Below, in pieces: positions 1 to 6,394 of a stretch of DNA of 10,224 nt (its first letter is position 1; each line of letters begins with the position of its first letter). The DNA is from Planctomycetaceae bacterium. Lineage in GTDB: Bacteria; Planctomycetota; Planctomycetia; Pirellulales; Thermoguttaceae. A program made the translations under genes and the position numbers. The notes below the pieces were generated by a model. That model did not search any database. It was given only the letters and a program-made list of their open reading frames with translations, and was not told the origin of the DNA. The stretch lies in NCBI GenBank assembly GCA_031274385.1, contig JAISQH010000117.1:1-10224 (forward strand), written 5' to 3'.

Positions 1-2
1 AC

Positions 3-380
3 AGTCAACCTTCTTTTTTCGATATAGAAAATCAGTTGGATAAGATTCACTCGCTCAACGATTTTCTTGTTCGTCTTAATGCTCTTATTAATCGGCAGCG
101 AACAGAATCCGATTCAAGAGGACTTGCAGGAGCGAGGCTTTACGTCACAAATTTGTGAGAAGGGCGTACGAAACAATCTGTTGACGTCGTTCCAACGATT
201 TTGTAACCGAATCAAGTCAAGTGTACGTTGCCGGATTGAGCATATTTTTGGAGCACAAAAAAACGAACGGGTGATGAGACCTTACGAACCATCGGCGGAA
301 AAAGAGCACGATTTTGGATCGGAATGCGAAATCTGGTGAGTAATATGTGCCGTGCCATTGTCCTGTTGAAGGCAAAATAG
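3..380 (+). pseudogene. IS5-type transposase remnant, internally deleted and frameshifted
   Basis: Three pieces of one IS5-like DDE transposase can be read. Frame 3 from base 3 to about 92 gives QPSFFDIENQLDKIHSLND and then FLVRLNALIN, which resembles the N-terminal region of IS5-group transposases. From about 94 the sequence jumps to frame 1 and gives EDLQERGF, ICEKGVRN and RIEHIFGAQ, the pattern just before and around the last catalytic acidic residue (the E of R-x-EHxFG). After an A7 run (257-263) homology continues in frame 3 as LRTIGGKRARF, IGMRNLV and NMCRAIVLL, ending at TAG 378-380. The central part with the first two catalytic aspartates, about two thirds of a normal transposase, is missing, so the copy cannot be active alone. 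The family is assigned from motifs only; the upstream end of the element is outside the window. Confidence 0.62.
258..264 (+). other. A_AAA_AAC slippery heptamer at transposase frame break
   Basis: In the frame that encodes RIEHIFGAQK the codons here are CAA AAA AAC, so the seven bases read as the classic -1 slippery heptamer A_AAA_AAC in phase. A -1 shift at this point joins the FGAQ segment to the LRTIGGKRARFWIGMRNLV segment with the spacing expected for an IS5 transposase. Programmed frameshifting is known in several IS families. Here the element is already deleted, so one extra A gained by replication slippage is an equally good or better explanation. Confidence 0.4.
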
Positions 381-509
381 CGAATACTGTACCAAAATGT
401 AACGTATTCACCATAAATTCAATGCCGAATACCAAAATCGGAACAAAAAAATCACCCTTCTTGACAAAAAACAAGGCAAACTAATTTAAAAAACAAAAAT
501 TCTTCGCAA

Positions 510-540
510 AATGCGTTTTTAGAAGTTCCCTAAAGGGAAC
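510..540. repeat. candidate IS right end with short palindrome
   Basis: About 145 bp after the transposase stop the text GCGTTTTTAGAAGTTCCC is followed by TAA and AGGGAAC. Bases 525-531 (GTTCCCT) and 534-540 (AGGGAAC) form a perfect 7-bp inverted repeat with a 2-base gap. Read on the minus strand, GGGAACTTCTAAAAACGC would make a reasonable terminal inverted repeat for an IS5-type element. The left end lies outside the window, so the match cannot be tested here. Confidence 0.3.
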
Positions 541-735
541 ATAAACAAACGATGAATATAAATATCTTACTCGATTTTGACATCGAATGCGCGAATTTCG
601 CTCACACTTGACCGGTGATACGTCGATATTGTCTTGGTCGTAGGCGTAACTGTTTTTCGGAAGGGGCAAAACCATTGAAAACGAAAATGAAAATAAAAAA
701 TGAGAATGAGATATTATGACGATAAACGGTGAACC

Positions 736-753
736 CCCCAGCCGAAGGTGGGG
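736..753. repeat. GC-rich hairpin in AT-rich spacer
   Basis: CCCCA (736-740) pairs with TGGGG (749-753), and CC (742-743) pairs with GG (747-748), leaving a GAA loop and one bulged G. The seven-pair stem is strikingly GC-rich against its AT-rich surroundings. It could be a REP-type palindrome or part of a structured RNA. No T-tract follows on either strand, so it is not a typical terminator. Confidence 0.4.
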
Positions 754-836
754 CGTTAGTTGTTGAATTCGGCATAGTCCTCACTAACAATTTTACAATT
801 GTAATAATATCGGCGGACATAAGAATTTTCCTATGG

Positions 837-870
837 AACCGAATACTTGGCAACAGGTATTCGGTTTTTC
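837..870 (+). terminator. rho-independent terminator
   Basis: AACCGAATAC (837-846) and GTATTCGGTT (857-866) form a perfect 10-bp stem around a 10-base loop, followed by a T-run (865-869) on the plus strand. There is no comparable T-run on the minus strand, so it most likely ends a plus-strand transcript coming from the IS remnant or from an unseen small RNA in 381-836. No protein gene sits directly upstream, which is odd for such a clear terminator. Confidence 0.65.
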
Positions 871-1181
871 TTTACGCCGATTTTTATCTGGACACATCCT
901 GACAATTTGACCTAATTTTTGAAATTTTATGAATCTTTTTTGCAAACCAACAAAAAACTTTGCCCCTTTTTTTATGCTAAAACGTTTGTAAAAAAGATGT
1001 GTGGTATAACAAGTTCTCGTTCTTGCGGGGTGTTAGGAAAAGCGTAAAGCAATCCGCTTGCGTCACTCTCCACTATCAACTCTCCACTAAATTCCCCCCT
1101 TTTTTCTTTGTTCAAACGTGATATGATTAACAACAAGTTATGGTAATGAAATAAGATACGTGTTGTTGTTCCCCTATTGGC
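871..1181. other. intergenic region upstream of the MATE gene
   Basis: AT-rich spacer with no supported coding sequence. It contains the heptad array at 1064-1091. I see no -35/-10 pair with standard spacing that I would defend as the MATE promoter, and no Shine-Dalgarno site before the ATG at 1182. Confidence 0.5.
1064..1091. repeat. degenerate heptanucleotide tandem repeat (about 4 units)
   Basis: The bases divide into four 7-mers: CACTCTC, CACTATC, AACTCTC and CACTAAA. The consensus is (C/A)ACTNTC with a strict 7-base period. The array is non-coding and lies about 90 bp before the MATE start codon. Confidence 0.55.
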
Positions 1182-2534
1182 ATGATTAAAGACCTCACTC
1201 AAGGCAATCCGGCAAAGTTAATTGTTCTTTTTACAATTCCCTTGCTCATCGGGAATCTTTTTCAGCAATTTTACAGTATTGCGGACACATTCATTGTTGG
1301 TCGGACAATCGGTATGAACGCCTTGGCGGCGGTTGGTTGTACCGGTTGCCTGATGTTTCTAATCATTGGTTATATTTTCGGTTTCACTTCGGGAACCGCC
1401 ATCATCACCGCTCAACGATTCGGCGCCGGAGATATGGACGGAGTACGGCGAAGTTTTGCAGTCAATCTCGTTCTTGGTGCATTGATGGCGGTTATTCTGA
1501 CCATCGTGGGAGTTGCGTTTGCCCGGTCATTACTGAGTCTGATGCAAACTCCACCGGAAATTTTTGAAGATGCCTATCAATTTATCATCATTATTTTTTA
1601 CGGCATGGCAACTTCCATGTTGTTCAACGTCCTGTCAAACAGCTTGCGGGCAGTCGGAAATAGTCAGGCTCCACTCTGGTTTCTAATCATTTCCTGCGTT
1701 TTGAACATTATTCTCGTTTATCTTTTCATTTGCGGTTTCAAAATGGGAGTGGAAGGTGCCGCACTGGCAACCGTGTTGGCACAACTTGTTTCCGGTTTAC
1801 TTTGCCTGCCGTACATTCTGAAAAAAGGTTCCGTTTTCCAATTAACAAGAAACGATTGGAAATTCGACTGCCGCGAATTATGGGAACATCTTCGGATTGG
1901 TTTGCCAATGGGATTTCAACTTTCGATTATTGCTATCGGAGTTGTTGTACTTCAATTCGCGTTGAACAAACTGGGGGCGGTTCCTGTGGCGGCGTTCACG
2001 GCGGCGCAACGAATTGATATGGTGGCGGTGTTGCCGCTCATGTCGTTTGGTGTGACAATGGCAACCTTCACGGCTCAAAATTACGGGGCAAGGCAGATCG
2101 GCAGGATTCGTAACGGTGTCGCTCAATGTGTGGCAATGTCCGTTTCCTACAGTATTCTGATCGGATTGGTTCTTATCTATTACGGCGGTTATTTTTCGAG
2201 TTTCTTCATCGTTGCCAATCCCAATGCCGTGGCGTTGTCGCACAAATATCTGATTGTCAACGGCAGTATGTACTTCATTTTGTCGCTTCTATTTATTTTC
2301 CGTTATTCGCTTCAAGGTTTGGGAGAAAATGCCGTTCCCACTCTTGCCGGAGTGATGGAACTGGTAATGCGTATTTTTGCGGCATTGATTTTAACCGACT
2401 ATTGGGGCTATCTCGGCGCATGTATCGCGAATCCTCTGGCTTGGCTGGGTGCCTGTGTCCCACTCCTTGTCGCGTTTCTCATTTCAATGAAACGATTGAA
2501 AAACAGTCAGTTGCCAGTCATCAGTAGTCAGTAA
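1182..2534 (+). CDS. MATE family multidrug/cation efflux transporter
   Basis: This 450-residue inner-membrane protein belongs to the multi-antimicrobial extrusion (MATE) family. Members export drugs, dyes or metabolites in exchange for H+ or Na+. The N-terminus (MIKDLTQGNPAKLIVLFTIP, then GNLFQQFYSIADTFIVGR) is typical, which supports the ATG at 1182 although no Shine-Dalgarno site precedes it. About twelve hydrophobic segments form two six-helix halves: residues about 12-215, with a PLLIGNLFQQ-type first helix, then about 238-440 opening with RIGLPMGFQLS. The family pattern TAQNYGARQ lies near residues 300-308. Length matches the family. The substrate cannot be read from sequence; the type is closest to the MepA/DinF-like bacterial group, not to a plant or fungal type. 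The last ten codons (NSQLPVISSQ) come from a heptad repeat running over the stop codon, so the C-terminal tail is probably not functional. It appears monocistronic. Confidence 0.93.
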   Translation: MIKDLTQGNPAKLIVLFTIPLLIGNLFQQFYSIADTFIVGRTIGMNALAAVGCTGCLMFLIIGYIFGFTSGTAIITAQRFGAGDMDGVRRSFAVNLVLGALMAVILTIVGVAFARSLLSLMQTPPEIFEDAYQFIIIIFYGMATSMLFNVLSNSLRAVGNSQAPLWFLIISCVLNIILVYLFICGFKMGVEGAALATVLAQLVSGLLCLPYILKKGSVFQLTRNDWKFDCRELWEHLRIGLPMGFQLSIIAIGVVVLQFALNKLGAVPVAAFTAAQRIDMVAVLPLMSFGVTMATFTAQNYGARQIGRIRNGVAQCVAMSVSYSILIGLVLIYYGGYFSSFFIVANPNAVALSHKYLIVNGSMYFILSLLFIFRYSLQGLGENAVPTLAGVMELVMRIFAALILTDYWGYLGACIANPLAWLGACVPLLVAFLISMKRLKNSQLPVISSQ

Positions 2535-2535
2535 C
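2504..2535. repeat. heptanucleotide CAGTNNN repeat over the MATE stop codon
   Basis: After an initial CAGT (2504-2507) come four 7-mers: CAGTTGC, CAGTCAT, CAGTAGT and CAGTAAC. The fixed CAGT and strict 7-base period recall the short tandemly repeated repetitive sequences of some cyanobacteria and other bacteria. The stop codon TAA (2532-2534) is supplied by the last unit, so the repeat sets the end of the MATE protein. Confidence 0.6.
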
Positions 2536-2926
2536 AAAAATGAATCTTTTTGGCGGTTTCATTGGTTTTTCCGGTTTTTTGAAGAGACGGAACATTGAGA
2601 GTGCCGCGTTTGTCAGATTGACAAAGATTCCACCTAACGGTTAAAGCAGCATAATAGACATTTTTTTGGCTACAACCGAATCGCATGTTTTATTTCTACC
2701 GCTTGGATTAACCTATTTCAATTAACAAATTTTCCGGTTCTTATCAAAATCAATTATCTATTTCATTGATTTCGTTTTTTTATTTGTTTGGTTGTTTCAT
2801 TGTTTCGTACTTTCAAAAAACATGGAAACATTCCATTTTCTGTTTTTGTAGTAAAAAAATCGTGAATTGTTGCTCCGATTTTCTCTAAAAATCTGTAACT
2901 GTATCAATTTTTAAAGAAAATACCTC

Positions 2927-2954
2927 TTGATTTATTATTTTATTTTTGTATAAT
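2927..2954 (+). promoter_or_regulatory. sigma70-type promoter for the small GRPKG gene
   Basis: TTGATT at 2927-2932 and a perfect TATAAT at 2949-2954 are 16 bases apart. A start of transcription near 2961 would give a leader of about 120 bases before the ATG at 3083. The leader holds three GTGTAT motifs, two of them inside identical 9-mers GTGTATCAT (2985-2993 and 3016-3024), which could be a binding site for a regulator. Confidence 0.6.
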
Positions 2955-3022
2955 ATTCATAGCCAGGTGAAAAATTTTACTTTCGTGTATCATTTTTACC
3001 TTTTGTGTATTGTGAGTGTATC

Positions 3023-3067
3023 ATGAACGGCTTGGTCAATAGTCGTTCGTTTATCCATCAACCCTAA
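3023..3067 (+). CDS. possible 14-residue leader peptide
   Basis: ATG (3023) to TAA (3065-3067) encodes MNGLVNSRSFIHQP, 15 bases before the ATG of the small GRPKG gene and downstream of the promoter at 2927-2954. A weak purine stretch (GTGAG) lies upstream. No attenuator hairpin or run of one amino acid is visible, so this may be chance. Confidence 0.15.
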   Translation: MNGLVNSRSFIHQP

Positions 3068-3082
3068 ACAAATTTACATGCC

Positions 3083-3247
3083 ATGCCAAAAAAAGCGGTG
3101 AAAAAAGTTAAACGTTCCACAAAACATTCGGCAGCAGGACGACCGAAAGGAACCGGAAAATACGGTTGCGAAACCAAAGTGATTCGTGTTCCTGTTTATT
3201 TGGTTGACGAGATTTACGAGTTTATTCGACGTAAAATCAATCGTTAA
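3083..3247 (+). CDS. small basic protein with GRPKGTGKYG motif
   Basis: This 54-residue protein has a very basic N-terminus (MPKKAVKKVKRSTKHSAAG) followed by GRPKGTGKYG (19-28), ETKVIRVPVYLVDEIYEFI (30-48) and a basic end. The GRPKG(S/T)GKYGxxTKxIRVP-x-x-x-VDE pattern recurs in small bacterial proteins and in N-terminal extensions of some UmuD-like proteins. GRPKG resembles an AT-hook, and the second half could form a ribbon-helix-helix-like strand and helix, so a DNA-binding role is plausible but inferred. A strong promoter lies upstream at 2927-2954; there is no Shine-Dalgarno site. An ATG at 3078 is out of frame and stops at once. Its last 11 bases overlap the end of the converging comEA-like gene. 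Confidence 0.7.
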   Translation: MPKKAVKKVKRSTKHSAAGRPKGTGKYGCETKVIRVPVYLVDEIYEFIRRKINR

Positions 3248-3593
3248 CCGGAACGTTGGAAGTAACCAAAGGAAGTTCGAGTAAATACGGTTTAACCGTA
3301 TCGAGTTTCTTAAAACCGATCCCTTTAACGTTCATAATTTCCTGATGATCGTTGAAGGGACCATTTTTTTCCCGATACGTGGTGATTCCTTCCGCCAATT
3401 TTTCTCCGATACCGGGAAGAGCCTGAAGTTCTTCGGTGCCGGCGGTATTCATGTCAACCAGAAATCGGTATTCTTTTTTTTGTTCCGATTTCCATTCTTT
3501 TTGAGAAACAGAAAAATAAAAGATGACGGCAAAAAAGAGTGTCAAAAGAACAAGAACTGTTCGTTGATCCTGATCGCGAAGTAAAAATCTCAT
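3237..3593 (-). CDS. ComEA-like helix-hairpin-helix membrane protein
   Basis: The protein is 118 residues long when started at the ATG at 3593; a TTG ten codons further upstream is possible but gives an arginine-rich head not needed by the family. Residues 12-29 are a single membrane helix. The remainder is a ComEA-type double helix-hairpin-helix: VDMNTAGTEEL (46-56), first hairpin LPGIGEKLAEGI (59-70) and second hairpin VKGIGFKKLDTV (89-100). Such domains bind double-stranded DNA without sequence preference. In competent bacteria ComEA is the membrane-anchored DNA receptor; here no other competence gene is nearby, so the role is open. It lies 46 bp downstream of the SEC-C gene on the same strand, with a small ACCGG-AAAA-CCGGT hairpin (3605-3618) between them. 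No clear ribosome site is seen. Confidence 0.82.
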   Translation of the reverse strand: MRFLLRDQDQRTVLVLLTLFFAVIFYFSVSQKEWKSEQKKEYRFLVDMNTAGTEELQALPGIGEKLAEGITTYREKNGPFNDHQEIMNVKGIGFKKLDTVKPYLLELPLVTSNVPVND

Positions 3594-3604
3594 GGCACAC
3601 CGCA

Positions 3605-3618
3605 ACCGGAAAACCGGT
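3605..3618 (-). repeat. small hairpin between SEC-C and ComEA genes
   Basis: ACCGG (3605-3609) and CCGGT (3614-3618) flank AAAA, giving a 5-bp GC-rich stem and 4-base loop. No T-run follows on the minus strand, so it is unlikely to stop transcription fully; it may only mark or protect the RNA between the two genes. Confidence 0.3.
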
Positions 3619-3639
3619 GACAAAAATGAACCGTTCTGT

Positions 3640-6366
3640 TTAGTCTTGTTTCATGCAACATTTTTTGTACTTTTTTCCGCTACCGCACGGGCAGGGATCG
3701 TTGCGTCCAACAACAGGTTCGGTGTTACGAATCGGCTGACCGAAACCTTTTTCCATCAGATTAATCTCGCCGCGGTCATGTTTTCGCATCATGTCGCTTG
3801 CAGTTGTATCGCCGGTCATTTCGTCCAACATCTGATACAACATGTCGCGGTTGTCAGCCGCGTCTTCAAAATCCTTTTCGTACAATGCCAATTCCCGATT
3901 GAGTTCTTCGGAATCTTCTTCAAAATCAAGATAATTGTACTCAGCATTGCCCGGCGGCTCAAATGGATTTGTCTGAATGTCTTTAAGCCACTCCGACGGA
4001 TCCATTTGACAACGTGCTTTACCGGTTTCGACCATCTTCGCCATTTCTTCCCAAAAGAGCCGGAGTATCGGATGAGCGTTTTGTGCCGACTCCAAATGTT
4101 TTCGAACCGGCTCTTGCAAGGATTCAAAGATTGCCAATGCTTCCGTGCCTTTTTTTCGTCGCAATAAGTTGTTGGCTTCGGCAAAGGCTCGTTTTTCCTG
4201 ACGAAATTCACCAGCCCCAATCACATCATACAAACGAATGACCGCCAAATGTTTGATTTGTTCTCTTGTTTCCTCCAAAGAATTTTCGTGTTTGAATTCA
4301 ATAAGCCGTTGCGCCCACGTTTCAAAAAGTGCGTCCGCATCCGCTTCGCGTTTTCCGACGAGAAGCAAACAACCGTAAGAGATTGCCGCGAGACAATAAT
4401 CATAGTTTGACGGTGCTGGATCAGGAAGCAAACCGCGAAATTGTTCAAAAATTTCCAATTCACGCTGTCCCCAAAGAATCGCATCGTCAATTCGGTTCAA
4501 CGCACAAAGTTGTTCTTCAATATAACGGATTGTTTTATTCTGTGATTGTAACAACTGCGCCGTCGGCATAAGCCGTTGGTGATCGTGAATACGAAGATAT
4601 TCCTGATCAAGCCCTTCGAGATTGTCTTCAATCAAACGCCGCCGTTCGTTGTACGTTTTTTCAAATTGTTGAAATGATTTTTCATGTTGTTTCTGAACGG
4701 AAAAGAGAAACGCCAATCCTTCCATTGCATCCAAAAGCATTGACCGGAATTCGAGATTTCCTTCGTCGATTAGTTTTTGTGCGTGTTTAATAGATCGATG
4801 ATACCATTTTTCCGAATCGTCATACCGTCCGATGGCGAGATAAGATCGTCCGATTCCGACATAGACGCCGAAAAGATTGATCCGTGTTTCTTTAAAATCA
4901 ATGAGAATAGGCGAATCAAGGACATTCCGTGCTTTGAGGAAAAATTTCAGTGCTGTTTTCCAATGTCTTCGGTGCATTTCCATTTGCCCGTGTTGGATGT
5001 CCACCACCGCTTCATTATGCTTGATTCCGAGTTGTAACATCGCCTGATGTTCGATTTCCTCGTTGGTCGATTTTTTTTTCTTGTCCGCGTTTTTATTTGG
5101 TTTTCCGAACAAATCCGCAAAAGGGATTTTCTCTGCACTTTCGGCTTGAGCGGTTTTCGAAATCTTAATGGTGGTTGCTGCTTTGTTAAAGAGTTCTTTC
5201 ATCACTTCGATGGCTTGGGCTGCTTCGTCGAACCGCCCCAGATGTCTCAGCGCGTCGGCACGGCAACGCGACAGTTCCGCCAACCGGCTTTCCAACTCCG
5301 CGAAATGCTGCTTTTTATCGGTTTTCAAAAGCGTTTCGAGTTCCCGAACCGCAATATCAAATAGTTGAAGAGCTTCTTCGTATTCATGATATTGGAGGAT
5401 CAAATGCCCTTTTCGAAACGGAATTTCCGCAGGAGCGGCAAACAACGCCAGATTACGATCACCTTTATCGGAGCGAGGCTTCAGAGCGACAGCCAACGCC
5501 TTATCGTAATATTCCAATGCTTTTTTCCTTTCGGCGCGGCTGGCGAACATATCGGCTAAACGCAACATCGCGTCATAACGCTTGTCCTCAAAATCATACA
5601 TCGCCAATTTGTCAATCAAATCCTCAGAGTCGAGCCGAATGATAATTTTTTTGCCTTCAACAGAACTACGGTTACGAATATCAACGAAACGGTTTTGCTG
5701 TTTCTCAGATGCTTGTTCCGCAAGCTCTTCGTAATGCAACATATCGGCAATTGCCGTTTCGCGGTCACCGATTTCGAACTTCCAGATTCCGCGCGAACGG
5801 TAAGCATCAAGAAGAGGAAGCCAATCGGTAAAATGAGACGAATTCGGATCAAACCGTTGTTCTATGACGCGAATTGTCTGATCGAGAATCGCAATCGCGG
5901 CTACGGTGGCGTTATTTTTTTCATGGAGGTCTTCGGCATATTGATGAACGTCAAGTGCCCATTCATTTTTGACATCATGAAACTCATCTTCGGCAAGACG
6001 TTCGACCCAGTTGGAATAATGCTTAAAAAACGGAGTTTGATCGAAATGTTTGCCACTTTGCAGAGCGGCGATTCGTGAAAACGACAAGGTCTGCGAAAGC
6101 GGAATGATGAGTTCTTTTCGAAATTCGATCTGTCCTTCTTCGAGGAGTGTTTCGGTCAATTCGATCAGTTCTTCGATTGTTTGCAAGGCGTTCCCGAACT
6201 GACCTTCAAATCCGTAAGCAGTAGCAAGTTTGCCCAGTTTATCAAAAAGTATGCGGCGACGTTCTAACGCACCGTGTTGAACTGCATTACGAAGTTTTTC
6301 GACTTCGGGTTTGAGTTTGGTTGAAGAATCAAATGAAAAACCCGGTATATTGGGAAAACCACTCAT
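3640..6366 (-). CDS. TPR-repeat protein with C-terminal SEC-C zinc motif
   Basis: This 908-residue soluble protein has no signal peptide. Most of it is helical and TPR-like; clear repeat pairs lie at about 254-292 (ending KKALEYYDKAL), 318-346 (EEALQLFDIAV), 362-392 and 461-530 (including GRSYLAIGRYDDSEKWYHRSI). A lysine-rich linker at about 420-437 separates two repeat blocks. An acidic region at about 835-865 precedes the C-terminal SEC-C motif: residues 886-904 read VGRNDPCPCGSGKKYKKCC, with the C-x-C-x8-C-C zinc ligands intact. SEC-C is best known from the SecA tail, where it binds SecB and ribosomes, but it also caps many unrelated proteins. The ATG at 6366 is preceded by GGAG (6376-6379) at good spacing. 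The gene starts 28 bp after the Rpn-family gene, suggesting cotranscription. Function is unknown; a scaffold or adaptor role is inferred from TPR plus SEC-C. Confidence 0.85.
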   Translation of the reverse strand: MSGFPNIPGFSFDSSTKLKPEVEKLRNAVQHGALERRRILFDKLGKLATAYGFEGQFGNALQTIEELIELTETLLEEGQIEFRKELIIPLSQTLSFSRIAALQSGKHFDQTPFFKHYSNWVERLAEDEFHDVKNEWALDVHQYAEDLHEKNNATVAAIAILDQTIRVIEQRFDPNSSHFTDWLPLLDAYRSRGIWKFEIGDRETAIADMLHYEELAEQASEKQQNRFVDIRNRSSVEGKKIIIRLDSEDLIDKLAMYDFEDKRYDAMLRLADMFASRAERKKALEYYDKALAVALKPRSDKGDRNLALFAAPAEIPFRKGHLILQYHEYEEALQLFDIAVRELETLLKTDKKQHFAELESRLAELSRCRADALRHLGRFDEAAQAIEVMKELFNKAATTIKISKTAQAESAEKIPFADLFGKPNKNADKKKKSTNEEIEHQAMLQLGIKHNEAVVDIQHGQMEMHRRHWKTALKFFLKARNVLDSPILIDFKETRINLFGVYVGIGRSYLAIGRYDDSEKWYHRSIKHAQKLIDEGNLEFRSMLLDAMEGLAFLFSVQKQHEKSFQQFEKTYNERRRLIEDNLEGLDQEYLRIHDHQRLMPTAQLLQSQNKTIRYIEEQLCALNRIDDAILWGQRELEIFEQFRGLLPDPAPSNYDYCLAAISYGCLLLVGKREADADALFETWAQRLIEFKHENSLEETREQIKHLAVIRLYDVIGAGEFRQEKRAFAEANNLLRRKKGTEALAIFESLQEPVRKHLESAQNAHPILRLFWEEMAKMVETGKARCQMDPSEWLKDIQTNPFEPPGNAEYNYLDFEEDSEELNRELALYEKDFEDAADNRDMLYQMLDEMTGDTTASDMMRKHDRGEINLMEKGFGQPIRNTEPVVGRNDPCPCGSGKKYKKCCMKQD

Positions 6367-6394
6367 TTTAACTTACTCCGGTTGTTGAAAACGA

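Larger units (their letters stand above)
381..835. other. intergenic region without a supported gene
   Basis: No reading frame here has a recognisable product or start signal. The stretch holds the candidate IS right end (510-540) and a GC-rich hairpin (736-753). The minus-strand frames across 481-853 are rich in aromatic and Ser/Arg runs, lack family motifs and overlap each other, so they are not called as genes. Confidence 0.5.
2535..3082. other. AT-rich intergenic region with promoter and short repeats
   Basis: About 550 bp with no supported gene other than the possible leader peptide described separately. It holds a perfect dyad TTTGTCA-GAT-TGACAAA (2609-2625), a good promoter (2927-2954) and three GTGTAT copies (from 2985, 3005 and 3016). 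A 34-codon frame at 2540-2644 has no ribosome site and no recognisable motif. No terminator was found for the MATE gene. Confidence 0.5.

Noticed and set aside
481..853. Minus-strand frames of 64 and 83 codons
   Set aside because: They overlap each other in different frames, cross the GC-rich hairpin and terminator stem, and show no family motif or start signal.
889..925. GGACACATCC and AATTTGACC, loosely similar to the end of the 7443-7763 element
   Set aside because: Only short words match (GGACAC, AATTTGAC) and their order and spacing differ, so a second element end is not supported.
972..1202. 76-codon minus-strand frame before the MATE gene
   Set aside because: It crosses the heptad array and the MATE start codon and has no recognisable motif.
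2540..2644. 34-codon plus-strand frame starting 5 bases after the MATE stop
   Set aside because: No Shine-Dalgarno site, no motif I recognise, and low-complexity G/F/I start. The short distance to the stop is not enough support.
3592..4241. Plus-strand frames of 191 and 75 codons
   Set aside because: Both are antisense shadows of the SEC-C gene; the minus strand carries the intact CPC-x8-CC zinc motif and TPR repeats.
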